Shown: piece by piece, positions 1 to 7,989 of the stretch
How the letters are laid out: the number at the start of each line of letters is the position of its first letter
Position numbering within the stretch: the stretch's first letter is position 1
NCBI GenBank assembly: GCA_029558435.1
Contig: JAKQEZ010000692.1
Coordinates: 1-15,656, forward strand
DNA from: Bacteroidota bacterium
Lineage (GTDB): Bacteria; Bacteroidota; Bacteroidia; Flavobacteriales; Crocinitomicaceae
Direction: 5' to 3'
Length of the DNA: 15,656 bases
The notes under the pieces: model-generated
What the model was told of the DNA's origin: nothing
The model's input: the letters and a program-made list of their open reading frames with translations, nothing else
The model's database searches: none
Position numbers and translations under genes: made by a program

Positions 1-1
1 G

Positions 2-235
2 GCAAAAGGTAAAAATCAATACGTTGTGCCGACCAAAGATGGTTGGGGCGTAAAAGGTGAAGGAAACAGCAAATTGACTGCTAAAACCGATACTAAAGCA
101 GATGCTTTAAAAATAGGAAAAGAGATTGCAAAAAATCAACAATCAGAATTAACCATTTTGGGTAAGGATGGCAAAATTCAAAATAAAAATAGTTACGGAA
201 ACGACCCATTTCCGCCAAAGGACAATAAACATTAA
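2..235 (+). CDS. DUF2188 family small protein (5' end cut by window edge)
   Basis: The reading frame is open from base 2, and the first visible codons read AKGKNQYVVPTKDGWGVKGE. DUF2188 proteins usually begin just before a similar stretch (a short basic lead, VVP, then GW.VK.EG), so the true start is probably an ATG one codon left of the window. A GTG at 26 would cut into the conserved beginning and is an unlikely start. Further family hallmarks are the DTKADAL helix, the KEIAKNQ...ELTILGKDGKIQ strand-turn-strand, and a closing SYGNDPFPP segment. The family is small (about 70-80 residues) and has no established biochemical role. No signal peptide or membrane segment is visible. The stop is 3 bases before the next gene, so the two are probably co-transcribed. 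Family assignment is from remembered motif similarity. Confidence 0.8.
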   Translation, partial: AKGKNQYVVPTKDGWGVKGEGNSKLTAKTDTKADALKIGKEIAKNQQSELTILGKDGKIQNKNSYGNDPFPPKDNKH

Positions 236-238
236 GCT

Positions 239-460
239 ATGATAGACATTAGTAAACAATCAGTAAAAATTGACTGCCCTGAATGTAAACGGTCAGTTTC
301 GGTTACCATTAAGCAAGTTGCCGATGAAGCATTGGTAAAATGTTCTTGCGGTCAAGGAATTCAACTTCAAGATAGTAACGGAACTAACAAAAAGACAATC
401 AGAGATATAAATAAGTCTTTTAAAGATCTTGAAAATACATTTAAAAAATTAGGAAGATGA
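239..460 (+). CDS. Small zinc-ribbon-like protein (Cx2C...CxC)
   Basis: This 73-residue protein has two Cys pairs, C13-P-E-C16 and C35-S-C37, separated by a short stretch with beta-strand character (VSVTIKQ...ALVKC). That spacing looks like a small zinc ribbon or treble-clef knuckle. The last third (about residues 48-73) is charged and probably helical. It has no signal peptide or membrane segment, so it is probably cytoplasmic, and DNA, RNA or protein binding are all possible. The ATG lies 3 bases after the preceding stop. The stop overlaps the next start as ATGA (457-460), which suggests translational coupling. I do not recognise a named family. Zinc binding is inferred only from the Cys spacing. 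Confidence 0.75.
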   Translation: MIDISKQSVKIDCPECKRSVSVTIKQVADEALVKCSCGQGIQLQDSNGTNKKTIRDINKSFKDLENTFKKLGR

Positions 461-939
461 GAACATACACTTTATACAACAACAGGGTTGAAATAATCAA
501 CAACAACGGTAGTATTTTTACTATCTACTTCAACGAAAATAGCGGCAAGGTTTATTTCCGTTATAAAATTGGAACAATTTCACAAATCAAACATCCGGGT
601 ATTTTTCTTGGTGTTGATGCAAATGGAATTGGTTATTTTTTGCATAACCATTATCACTATGGAAAGGCTCACATAACAACTGAAAGAGATTTTGTACAAG
701 GAATGCCTTTATACATTTACAACGAGAAATGCTCAAACACACCATTAAAAGTTATTGAAATTGGGTTGAATGAAATGTTGAGAGGCGAAAGCTACAAGCC
801 AGTAAGCTACAACTGCCAAACATACACAAACACTGCTTGCCATAACACACGTAAAAGCGAAGATGCTGAAAAATGGGTAGGAAGAATTGCAGCAGGTTTT
901 ATGCTATTTGCATTTATTGGACTATTATCTAGAAACTGA
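457..939 (+). CDS. Predicted LRAT-like (permuted NlpC/P60 superfamily) membrane-anchored protein
   Basis: The 160 residues show the signature order of the circularly permuted papain-like (LRAT/NC) fold. A His comes first in KHPGIFLG (H46), comparable with the HxGIYxG motif of LRAT proteins. A His-rich strand follows (FLHNHYHYGKAH, H63/H65/H67), and then the nucleophile-type Cys in SYNCQTYTNTAC (C120), comparable with the NCEH motif. Members of this superfamily are thiol acyltransferases, phospholipases or peptidases. The substrate here is unknown. A hydrophobic helix at about 141-157 ends the protein, so the catalytic domain would sit on a membrane. There is no N-terminal signal peptide. It is the last gene of a three-gene set, overlapping the zinc-ribbon gene by 4 bases, and converges with the restriction operon. 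Fold assignment is by motif only; no sequence search was possible. Confidence 0.7.
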   Translation: MRTYTLYNNRVEIINNNGSIFTIYFNENSGKVYFRYKIGTISQIKHPGIFLGVDANGIGYFLHNHYHYGKAHITTERDFVQGMPLYIYNEKCSNTPLKVIEIGLNEMLRGESYKPVSYNCQTYTNTACHNTRKSEDAEKWVGRIAAGFMLFAFIGLLSRN

Positions 940-969
940 TAGAATTGAAAAGACTTAATAATGGCATTT

Positions 970-1464
970 TCACCATTCCCCTTTATCTTTCAAATACTCC
1001 ATACCGTTAAATGCTGCAATCTTTGCTTTCTCTAAAGTGTCAAAAGCTTTTTTTCCGAAAGTTTCACCAATTTTCACTTTGTATTTGTTTATTTTTTTGT
1101 CTCGGTATATGAGTAAATGCCGTTCTTCAATATTCAGAAAATAATTACCGTTTTTACTTCGCTTCCAATCTTTCTTTGTCCAATTAATTCTTCTGTTTGC
1201 TCTGTTTCTTAATTCTCTTTCTAGTCTTTCAGGATTTATGTAATCATTGGTCATCTTTTCTGCACAAGTGCAACCAACTCTAAATTCTTCATCAACCTCT
1301 TTGTGTTCAACTATATGAACATAGCGGATTTTTTCATTTCCGCACATCATACAAGTTTCGTAATCCGTTTCCCATTCTGCCTGACCATCTTCCCGAACAT
1401 CAATAACATCTACCAAAGTCCAACCTTTGTGCGGAATGCCTTGTTGTTTCCAAAAGTTAGCCAT
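970..1464 (-). CDS. Cys-rich accessory protein at end of Type I restriction operon
   Basis: I place the start at the ATG at 1464, giving 164 residues that begin MANFWKQQGIPHKGW. The longer frame opening at 1506 overlaps the hsdS end and adds only a low-complexity Lys/Asn lead. The chosen start is 10 bases after the hsdS stop, so the gene is part of the same transcript. Residues 38-67 hold a predicted zinc site, C38-M-M-C41 ... C65-T-C67, with RYVHIVEH between the pairs. The remainder (about 100-158) looks like a small alpha/beta domain ending in LEKAKIAAFNGMEYL. Proteins with this layout occur as uncharacterised proteins in Bacteroidota as I recall, but I know no function. Its position suggests an accessory or regulatory role for the restriction system. 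That role is inference. Confidence 0.75.
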   Translation of the reverse strand: MANFWKQQGIPHKGWTLVDVIDVREDGQAEWETDYETCMMCGNEKIRYVHIVEHKEVDEEFRVGCTCAEKMTNDYINPERLERELRNRANRRINWTKKDWKRSKNGNYFLNIEERHLLIYRDKKINKYKVKIGETFGKKAFDTLEKAKIAAFNGMEYLKDKGEW

Positions 1465-1474
1465 AGCATTATTA

Positions 1475-3502
1475 TTATTTTTTCTTTTTGGTTTTCGGTT
1501 TCTCAATCACTTTACCCCAACCATCAGGCACAACCCATTCTTTTCTCATCCAAGCTAAAGCACCATCTAACCTGTCTTTATATTTTGCTTTATTCTCATC
1601 CCATTCCAAAAAGTCTTGTTTTATTAAAGCATCAGTGATTGGCTGCTGTTTAATAATTCTGTTGTTCCACACTGCGTAAAGCGTTGAAATGATTTCAGGT
1701 TTTTCGTAATCCGATTTTTTGAAATAATCTATTAGCTTTTGAACTTTTGCAAGTTCTTCATCTGAAAAATAGCTGTATGTGTTAAGGGATTTAGAATGAT
1801 TTACTGCCTTTGAAAATTGAAATTGACGACCAATTTTATTACGATTAAACCATTTGCTTTTTTCAATTTGTTCAAAAAATGGTATGGTAAAAGAATTGTC
1901 TAAAGGACCTGCAACTTTTTGATAATAGTTTTGCCCTAAATTTCTTTTGATTGCAAAGTAATCTGAAAGGTGTAGCAGTTTCTCAAACTTCACATCTCCA
2001 AATTGTTGGTCATCCAAGGACTGATTGATTATATAGGTTGCTAAAACCTTTCTTTTTACAAAGTGACTTTCTTCTTTCTCTTGTAGTCTTGGCAACTCGA
2101 TTACTTTCCCTTTTTTATATTCAGCTTTCGGTTCTGCTGCAATGGCTAAATCTTCTTGCTTTACGTCAATAGTTTTTGGATGTAATGCTTCTTTGAGTGC
2201 CGTTTGGTAAAGCAAGGTTGTTAATTCCGAATTGGCTTTTACGCTTGCTTCTAATTCATCACACAATAAAAATAAATCATTGACTTTTTCAACAATTCTA
2301 TCTTGTTCGTTAATTGGTGGTAAAGGAATATCTATATCCCTTATTGTTCCCATAGATAAGCAAGGTTGTGCGGTTGCCTTTACGTGTTTGAATATTTCTC
2401 TTTGTCCTAACGCACTTAAAAGGTAATAATTGATATAACTAACATTCAAAAGTTGTTCGCAACCTTCAAAAGGTTCCATTTTGGCTACATTTGGGGCTAG
2501 ATGCCACCTTTCTTTTTCGTTAAAGGTTGCAACATCACCAATACCCGCACCAATAAATGTAACAAGCAAGCATTTCTTTGTTAAAGCACACCTTTCTAAA
2601 TTCATAGACGTTTCTCGGTCTATGTATAATAGATTTGACTTGTCAATTGCAAGAGGTTTTACATTTTGAGCTCTAATAACTGGTATTTCTCCACTTTCTT
2701 GCAGCTTGATATGTTCGCTATACTCAAATCCTGCAAGTTTTGTAATGAAGAAAATTTCATCTGCTTTACACCAAGTCCAAGTAGGTGGTATATTTTCATC
2801 TTCTACCAAAGAAAAAGATTGACCTGTTGATTTACCAGATTTTAGTTTTTTCTCCTTGATAAGTTTCTTTTGAATATTTTTTATCTTTTCAAGAAGTTTT
2901 GATGCTGGTTCGTCCTTTGGGTTTTGAGGAACTAACTTACCCTGCATTGCATCTTTCAAAATTTGCTGTCGCAGTTTTTTGATTAGCTCTAACTGGTGTG
3001 ATTGTTCAGCTAAAACTTGTTCAGCACAGTTTTGAGTTACATTGAGTTTTTGCAAAAGCTCGTTTTGTGTATCATAGTCAGGTAAAGAAAGTTCTATATT
3101 GCAAAGGTCTTCAAAGCGTAAGGCTTGCCTAACTGTTCCTCTTGCATAAAGTTTTATTTGTCGTAAACCTTCACTTGATTTTAAAAATTTCAAAAGCAAT
3201 TCGGGCTGTATAGATTTTGGTTTTGGTTTAAATACAACATAAGCAGGGCTTATTAGTCCCTTTGTATCATTAGTCATTAAACCAATAGAACCAACATTTA
3301 CACGGTATGGATTATATGCGAAACAACCTTTTTCAATTATTTTGTAATCCTCTGCTTTTTCTTCTGCTGCATATTTGGTTGTTGTAATTCCTATTTCATT
3401 ACTCACTCCAAAAAATTCTAATCCATCAGCTCCGCCAACATCTTTTGCACGAACTGAAAAATTATCAACTAACTCACCTAATTTTACTTTTCTCCAACTC
3501 AT
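1475..3502 (-). CDS. hsdS: Type I restriction enzyme specificity subunit HsdS with C-terminal extension
   Basis: HsdS chooses the DNA target of the HsdM2S methylase and of the complete R2M2S enzyme. Target-recognition domain 1 spans about residues 3-142. The central conserved helix follows (143-215, with ILKDAMQGKLVPQ and DEPASKLLEKI). Domain 2 is about 238-396, starting IPPTWTW and ending IPLPPINEQ, and a second helix covers 397-440. The usual HsdS length is about 400-450 residues, but this one has 675. Residues 480-665 form an added domain (RKVLATYIINQ, FEKLLHLSDYF, KVAGPLD, ISTLYAVWNN) that resembles the SocA/Panacea (DUF4065) fold, then a Lys-rich tail. The start overlaps the hsdM stop as ATGA. 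The recognition sequence cannot be read from the protein. No second partial hsdS or inverted repeats suggesting phase variation were seen. Confidence 0.95.
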   Translation of the reverse strand: MSWRKVKLGELVDNFSVRAKDVGGADGLEFFGVSNEIGITTTKYAAEEKAEDYKIIEKGCFAYNPYRVNVGSIGLMTNDTKGLISPAYVVFKPKPKSIQPELLLKFLKSSEGLRQIKLYARGTVRQALRFEDLCNIELSLPDYDTQNELLQKLNVTQNCAEQVLAEQSHQLELIKKLRQQILKDAMQGKLVPQNPKDEPASKLLEKIKNIQKKLIKEKKLKSGKSTGQSFSLVEDENIPPTWTWCKADEIFFITKLAGFEYSEHIKLQESGEIPVIRAQNVKPLAIDKSNLLYIDRETSMNLERCALTKKCLLVTFIGAGIGDVATFNEKERWHLAPNVAKMEPFEGCEQLLNVSYINYYLLSALGQREIFKHVKATAQPCLSMGTIRDIDIPLPPINEQDRIVEKVNDLFLLCDELEASVKANSELTTLLYQTALKEALHPKTIDVKQEDLAIAAEPKAEYKKGKVIELPRLQEKEESHFVKRKVLATYIINQSLDDQQFGDVKFEKLLHLSDYFAIKRNLGQNYYQKVAGPLDNSFTIPFFEQIEKSKWFNRNKIGRQFQFSKAVNHSKSLNTYSYFSDEELAKVQKLIDYFKKSDYEKPEIISTLYAVWNNRIIKQQPITDALIKQDFLEWDENKAKYKDRLDGALAWMRKEWVVPDGWGKVIEKPKTKKKK

Positions 3503-4923
3503 TTAACCGCCTGTTTTAATTGGTTTAACAAGTTGTTGCTTTTAGCAAAACTCTTATCTAAAAGTTGCATCAACTCTTGTGTGTTGTATTCGTGTTCTTC
3601 CTCTTGTTTGTTGGGGTTCTTTATATCCAAATCATAATTACGCTCAATAATGGTTTTGATATTAACTTTCCAAGCTACCTCACTTTCTTTGCGTTTGTTC
3701 CACCATTTTTTAATTGGTTCAAACTCTTTTATCTGAATAGGTTTGGTTTTGTTGTATGCTTTTTGTCCTTCGGGTAAACGGTGTTCGTAATACCAAATGT
3801 CTTTGGTGGGTTTGCCTTTTTCAAAAAACAATAAGTTGGTTGCAACCGTTGCATAAGGTTGAAAAACTGAATTAGGCAACCTAATAATTGTGTGTAGATT
3901 ACAATCTTTTAATAGTTTTTCTCTCACTCTCTGTTTTACGCCATCACCTGTTAAACTCCCATCAGGTAAAACAATTCCTGCTCGTCCTTCATTTTTCAAA
4001 AGGTGAATCATTAAAATCAAAAAGAGGTCTGCACTTTCTTTAGTTCGGAAACTTTGCGGAAAATTGTTTTCGTTGTTATTGGCTACTATTCCCCCAAATG
4101 GTGGATTTGCCAATATTACATTTACACGGTGTTTCTCAGTAAAGTTGCTCAAAGGTTGGTCTAAAGCATCACCAAATCTAATATTCGGCACTTCAATATC
4201 GTGCAAAATCAAATTGGTTGTTGCCAACAAATAGGGAAGTGGTTTATACTCCCAACCCATTATGTTTTCCTCAATAGCTTTTCTTTCTTTTACTGTGTTA
4301 GCTTGTTTCTTCAAGTGTTCAATGGCACAAGTCAGGTAGCCACCCGTTCCACAGGCAGGGTCTAAAATTTTCTCGCCAATTTGCGGGTTGATAACATCAG
4401 TAATGAATTGAGTAATGGCTCTTGGTGTGTAAAATTCTCCGCTTTTACCTGCACTTTGCAATTCCTTTAATATGTTTTCGTAAAGCTCACCAAAAGCGTG
4501 ACGGTCTTTGGCAACATTAAAATCCAACTCATTTAGCTTGTTCAATACTTTGCGGATATTGATACCGCTTTTCATATAGTTGTGGTTGCCTTCAAAAACT
4601 TCACGAACAATTAAAGCCCTGCGGTTTCCTGTGCTTACATTCACATTTCGCAATGCTGGAAATAGTTCTCGGTCAACAAACTCTAACAGTTCATCCCCTG
4701 TCATTCCCTCATCATCACCTGCCCAAGCATCCCAATGAAATTTTGAAGGAATCGGAGATTTGTATTTGTCGTCTAAAAGTTCGAGTTCCTTGTCTTTATC
4801 TGAAAATATTTTTAAAAACAGCATCCAACCCAATTGCTCAATGCGTTGTGCATCACCGTTCAACCCAGTGTCCTGCCACATTATTTTTCTAATGCTATCT
4901 ATTATGCCTGATATATTTCCCAT
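3499..4923 (-). CDS. hsdM: Type I restriction-modification methyltransferase subunit HsdM
   Basis: This is an N6-adenine DNA methyltransferase that works with HsdS to protect host DNA and uses S-adenosylmethionine. The 474 residues begin with an HsdM_N-type helical region (about 8-135). After that come the EFYTPR motif (163-168), the AdoMet-binding DPACGTGGYL motif I (188-197) and the catalytic NPPF motif IV (273-276), which marks an adenine methylase. PDGSLTG and the following TNLLFFEKG strand complete the core fold. Length and motif order are normal for the family and no key residue is missing. The start is 7 bases after the hsdR stop, and the stop overlaps the hsdS start by 4 bases, consistent with coupled translation of M and S. 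Confidence 0.97.
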   Translation of the reverse strand: MGNISGIIDSIRKIMWQDTGLNGDAQRIEQLGWMLFLKIFSDKDKELELLDDKYKSPIPSKFHWDAWAGDDEGMTGDELLEFVDRELFPALRNVNVSTGNRRALIVREVFEGNHNYMKSGINIRKVLNKLNELDFNVAKDRHAFGELYENILKELQSAGKSGEFYTPRAITQFITDVINPQIGEKILDPACGTGGYLTCAIEHLKKQANTVKERKAIEENIMGWEYKPLPYLLATTNLILHDIEVPNIRFGDALDQPLSNFTEKHRVNVILANPPFGGIVANNNENNFPQSFRTKESADLFLILMIHLLKNEGRAGIVLPDGSLTGDGVKQRVREKLLKDCNLHTIIRLPNSVFQPYATVATNLLFFEKGKPTKDIWYYEHRLPEGQKAYNKTKPIQIKEFEPIKKWWNKRKESEVAWKVNIKTIIERNYDLDIKNPNKQEEEHEYNTQELMQLLDKSFAKSNNLLNQLKQAVK

Positions 4924-4930
4924 TTATCTG

Positions 4931-7330
4931 TTACGCTATTTTATACAATTCTTTTTCTAATTCCTTCACAGCTTCTAGGTATTTTTCCTTGCTGCCAAAC
5001 TCATTGATAATTTCAATCGGTGAACCGAAATCAGTAAGCGGTTTAACCTTTAAAACTTCTATGCTTTCAATATTGGTAATGCCTTCATCAGCGTATTTGT
5101 CAAGCAGGGTTTCTAAAACTTTTCTTGCCTGTTCACCATATTTTGTAAAGTAGTTTCGCTTTTTAACATTGTTGGCTCTTTCTTTTCGTGTCAATGGTGG
5201 TTGGTCAAAAGCGATATGACAAATCAGGTCGAACAAATCCACTTCTTTGTTTACGGCTTCTGTCAATGCTTCAATTAAAACCCCTTGCTCTTGCAATTCT
5301 GCTACAATAGCTTCTTTGCGTTCAGTTGTGTTCCATTTGTTTAAGAAATCATCTAATGAGGCAAACTGTCCTTTTATAATTTCTTTGGTGTGGTCTTTTA
5401 AACTGGTGGTAATGGGCTTACCATTGTTGTCAAAATACAATTCCCTACTCACCAAAACAGAAACATCAACACCATTTACATATATTTTTTGACGTGGTTC
5501 TTTAGCAACCCAATTTCCATTTGGCATTGTGACATCAGGATAACGAATTTGTGCCTTTTCAAATTTTATTTCTTCTCCTGTTTGTTCGTCTAAAACTGTT
5601 AAGGTGTTTTCTTCTTCCTCAATTACTACCAATGATAAATCTTCGTCTTGCGAAACTGGTTTAACTCGAATTGGGTCGCCATCAAAATCTTTATCGGCAA
5701 ACAAATCTGTTACATTTCTAAAATCAAGAATGGTGAAATAGAGTTTATCAAATTCCTCATTGATACGTGTTCCCCTACCAATGATTTGTTTGAATTTGGT
5801 CATTGATTTTATTTCGCTGTCCAACACAATCACTTTACAGGTTTGAGCATCTACGCCTGTTGTCATCAATTCAGAAGTGGTTGCAATTACAGGATATTTT
5901 TCTTCGGGGTTTATGAAGTTGTCCAATTCTCGTTTTCCTTCGTCATTGTCGCCTGTAATCTGCATTACATATTTGTAGTTTTCTGCTACCAAATCGGGAT
6001 TGTGTTTAGCAATGGCTGAACGCATTCTTTCTGCGTGGTCAATGTCTGCACAGAAAATGATTGTTTTAGCGAAGCGGTCAAAACCTTTCATAAATTCGGT
6101 TACTTTTTTTGCAACCGTGTCTGTTCGTTCATCAATTACTAAATTCCTGTCGTAATCTTTACGGTTGTATACACGGTCTTCAATTTCGTTACCGTGTTTG
6201 TCTTTTTTACCTTGTTCGGGTCGCCAACCTTCAAAGTCAATGTTTAAACCAATTCTTACCACTCGGTAAGGAGCAAGGAAGCCATCATCAATTCCCTGTT
6301 TTAGCGAATAAGTGTAAATTGGGTCGCCAAAATATTCGGTATTGCTTGTTTCTTTGGTTTCTTTTGGAGTAGCTGTTAAACCAATATGCGTAGCATTATG
6401 GAAGTAGTTTAAAATTTCTCTCCAAGCACTATCTTCCTTTGCACTTCCTCTATGGCACTCGTCAATAACAATCAGGTCGAAAAAGTCAGGCGAAAATTGT
6501 TTGTAGATATTTTTATCTTCTTCATTTCCCGATAAACCTTGATAAAGCGATAAATAAATTTCATAACTTTTGTCAACCTGCCTGTGTTTTACCACAGTCA
6601 TTTTATCCTTGAAGTGTTTGAAATCGCCTCTGCGTGTCTGGTCAATCAAAGCATTTCGGTCGGCTAAAAACAGAATACGTTTTTTTGCTCCGCTTTTCCA
6701 AAGTCGGTGAATGATTTGAAATGCGGTGTATGTCTTTCCTGTTCCTGTTGCCATCACCAAAAGCAATCTGTTTTGTCCTTTGGCAATTGATTCAACTGTT
6801 CTGTTTACAGCAATTTGTTGGTAGTATCTTGGTTTACGGCTTGTTCCGTCAAAGTAATAGTCTTGTGAGGCAATTTTTTCAGCTACTGGCGTTTCAATAC
6901 CCTTGTATTTTTTGTATTTCTCCCAAAGTTGCTCAGGTGTTGGAAAGTTTTCTAAATCAAGTTCTGTTTCAATGTCTCCATCTGTTGTTGTTCTGTCGTG
7001 AAATAGAAAACCATCTCCGTTGCTACTGAATACGCAAGGTATGTCAAGTATTTTAGCATAATCCAAAGCTTGTTGAATACCTGCTTTTACTGAATGATTA
7101 TTGTCTTTGGCTTCAATAATTGCAATAGGAATATTCGGCTTGTAATAAAGAATATAGTCTGCTCTTTTTCCTTTTCCTCTTGCTGTCAATTTACCCCGAA
7201 CGAAGATTTTACCGTCAGTGAAAGAAACTTCCTCCAATAGTTGTGTCAGCTTATCCCAACCCGCCTTTTCAATAGCAGGAGTGATAAACTTGGTGCATAT
7301 ATCTCTTTCCGATAAACTCTTTTTATCCAT
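4931..7330 (-). CDS. hsdR: Type I restriction endonuclease subunit HsdR (EcoEI-like)
   Basis: HsdR is the motor and nuclease subunit: it translocates DNA using ATP and cuts unmethylated DNA. The N-terminal nuclease has the D58...E73-A-K75 catalytic triad (RADYILYY, then IAIIEAKD). The superfamily 2 helicase core follows, with a Q-motif-like YYQQ (169-172), Walker A MATGTGKT (193-200), DECH (290-293), GLTATP (317-322), TTGVDAQ (490-496) and GRGTR (518-522). The C-terminal part (about 620-790) fits the EcoEI-type HsdR C-terminal domain. At 799 residues it is full length and looks intact. It is the first gene of the R-M-S operon, so the promoter should lie just above 7330 in the gene-poor segment. 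I see no convincing TAnnTTTG box at proper spacing there. The start is preceded only by an A-rich run. Confidence 0.96.
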   Translation of the reverse strand: MDKKSLSERDICTKFITPAIEKAGWDKLTQLLEEVSFTDGKIFVRGKLTARGKGKRADYILYYKPNIPIAIIEAKDNNHSVKAGIQQALDYAKILDIPCVFSSNGDGFLFHDRTTTDGDIETELDLENFPTPEQLWEKYKKYKGIETPVAEKIASQDYYFDGTSRKPRYYQQIAVNRTVESIAKGQNRLLLVMATGTGKTYTAFQIIHRLWKSGAKKRILFLADRNALIDQTRRGDFKHFKDKMTVVKHRQVDKSYEIYLSLYQGLSGNEEDKNIYKQFSPDFFDLIVIDECHRGSAKEDSAWREILNYFHNATHIGLTATPKETKETSNTEYFGDPIYTYSLKQGIDDGFLAPYRVVRIGLNIDFEGWRPEQGKKDKHGNEIEDRVYNRKDYDRNLVIDERTDTVAKKVTEFMKGFDRFAKTIIFCADIDHAERMRSAIAKHNPDLVAENYKYVMQITGDNDEGKRELDNFINPEEKYPVIATTSELMTTGVDAQTCKVIVLDSEIKSMTKFKQIIGRGTRINEEFDKLYFTILDFRNVTDLFADKDFDGDPIRVKPVSQDEDLSLVVIEEEENTLTVLDEQTGEEIKFEKAQIRYPDVTMPNGNWVAKEPRQKIYVNGVDVSVLVSRELYFDNNGKPITTSLKDHTKEIIKGQFASLDDFLNKWNTTERKEAIVAELQEQGVLIEALTEAVNKEVDLFDLICHIAFDQPPLTRKERANNVKKRNYFTKYGEQARKVLETLLDKYADEGITNIESIEVLKVKPLTDFGSPIEIINEFGSKEKYLEAVKELEKELYKIA

Positions 7331-7381
7331 TCTTTTTTAATTCAGAAACAAGTTTACAAAATACGGAATATTATCAGTGCG

Positions 7382-7470
7382 ATGGCAGAAAATGGCTCTT
7401 TTGGTTTTGCCTGAAGGGTAGGCTTGTGCGGTTGGGGCAAAACCAAATGTGCCATTTGTGCGGCTGCCAT
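7382..7470. repeat. Imperfect hairpin, copy 1 of a three-copy family
   Basis: Arms 7390-7411 and 7436-7457 are complementary except at two positions, where T7397 and T7399 face T7450 and T7448. A 24-base loop (7412-7435) contains GGGTAG and TTGTG. An outer 6-bp stem (ATGGCA at 7382, TGCCAT at 7465) extends it after an asymmetric bulge. It lies about 60 bases above the hsdR start. Two related hairpins at 7894 and 15444 have different stem sequences but the same two T-T mismatches and a similar loop. Confidence 0.8.
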
Positions 7471-7676
7471 AGAATTTCAAAATATTTTTTTGTGCGGTGG
7501 GGGTGTTTTAATTTTTTTAGAGCGTGGCAATATGGGTCTGCTCATCAGTCCGATTAAATTCAAAGTCGTCTCGTTTGTATGTTGTTGTCCACCAGTCAAT
7601 GTTGTTTGTCGTGTTACTTAGTTTAATTTTTAGTCGTCTGTTTCATTGTTGTGATGCTGTCAAATACGCTTTCTGC

Positions 7677-7804
7677 TAACGGTTTGAGGGTTGCCGTCAG
7701 TGCGGGAATTAAATGCACTAAACTGTCCGCCCACGACAAAAGTATGTAAAAAGCACTACCGTTAAATTAAGCACTGCACCCCGCATTGCGGCAACCCTTT
7801 GTTA
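7677..7804. repeat. Inverted-repeat element A (128 bp, imperfect palindromic ends)
   Basis: The ends pair as TAAC...AGGGTTGCCG...TGCGGG (7677-7706) against CCCGCA...CGGCAACCCT...GTTA (7780-7804), with a perfect 10-bp block in the middle of each arm and small bulges between blocks. About 73 bases separate the arms and contain GCACTAAACTGTC (7715-7727). The right end reads GTTACCTGC. The size, the outer AAC/GTT ends and the folded-back shape recall integron attC recombination sites, but the ends do not match the RYYYAAC/GTTRRRY consensus well and no integrase is present. A plain Bacteroidota intergenic palindrome family is the alternative. A second element begins at 15600. Confidence 0.75.
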
Positions 7805-7893
7805 CCTGCTGCCATACTTTTCAGAGGTCTTATCTGTCCGGTTAAAGGGGAAATAAAGTCCCTGTCGGGTGAAGGGCGAATCCGGGCGTGGGC

Positions 7894-7958
7894 TTGCACA
7901 CTCTTTGCGCTTTTTTCGGGCTTGCCTTGTGCGGGGCAAAAGCGCAATGTGTGTGCAA
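7894..7958. repeat. Imperfect hairpin, copy 2 of a three-copy family
   Basis: Arms 7894-7914 and 7938-7958 match at 19 of 21 positions. The two mismatches are T7902 and T7904 facing T7950 and T7948, the same T-T pair spacing as in the copies at 7382 and 15444. The 23-base loop contains GGGCTTG and CTTGTGCGG and resembles the copy 1 loop (GGGTAG, CTTGTGCGG). The stem sequence itself differs, with GCGC and TGTGC blocks. Confidence 0.8.
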
Positions 7959-7989
7959 ATGCGTGGCTGATAGGAGGACTATCTGTCGG

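Noticed and set aside
940..969. Bidirectional terminator between the convergent operons.
   Set aside because: The 30-base gap has no stem that could form a stable hairpin.
1465..1506. Upstream start at 1506 for the accessory gene after hsdS.
   Set aside because: It would overlap the hsdS coding end by 32 bases and add only a basic low-complexity lead. The ATG at 1464 begins right before conserved-looking sequence.
7424..7621. Short + strand frame with Cys and Gly-rich sequence above hsdR.
   Set aside because: It begins inside the loop of a hairpin, has odd composition and no family resemblance.
7677..7804. Insertion sequence or MITE with target duplications.
   Set aside because: No transposase and no clear flanking direct repeat; the ends fold as a bulged palindrome. 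An attC-like or palindromic repeat reading fits better, though it is unproven.
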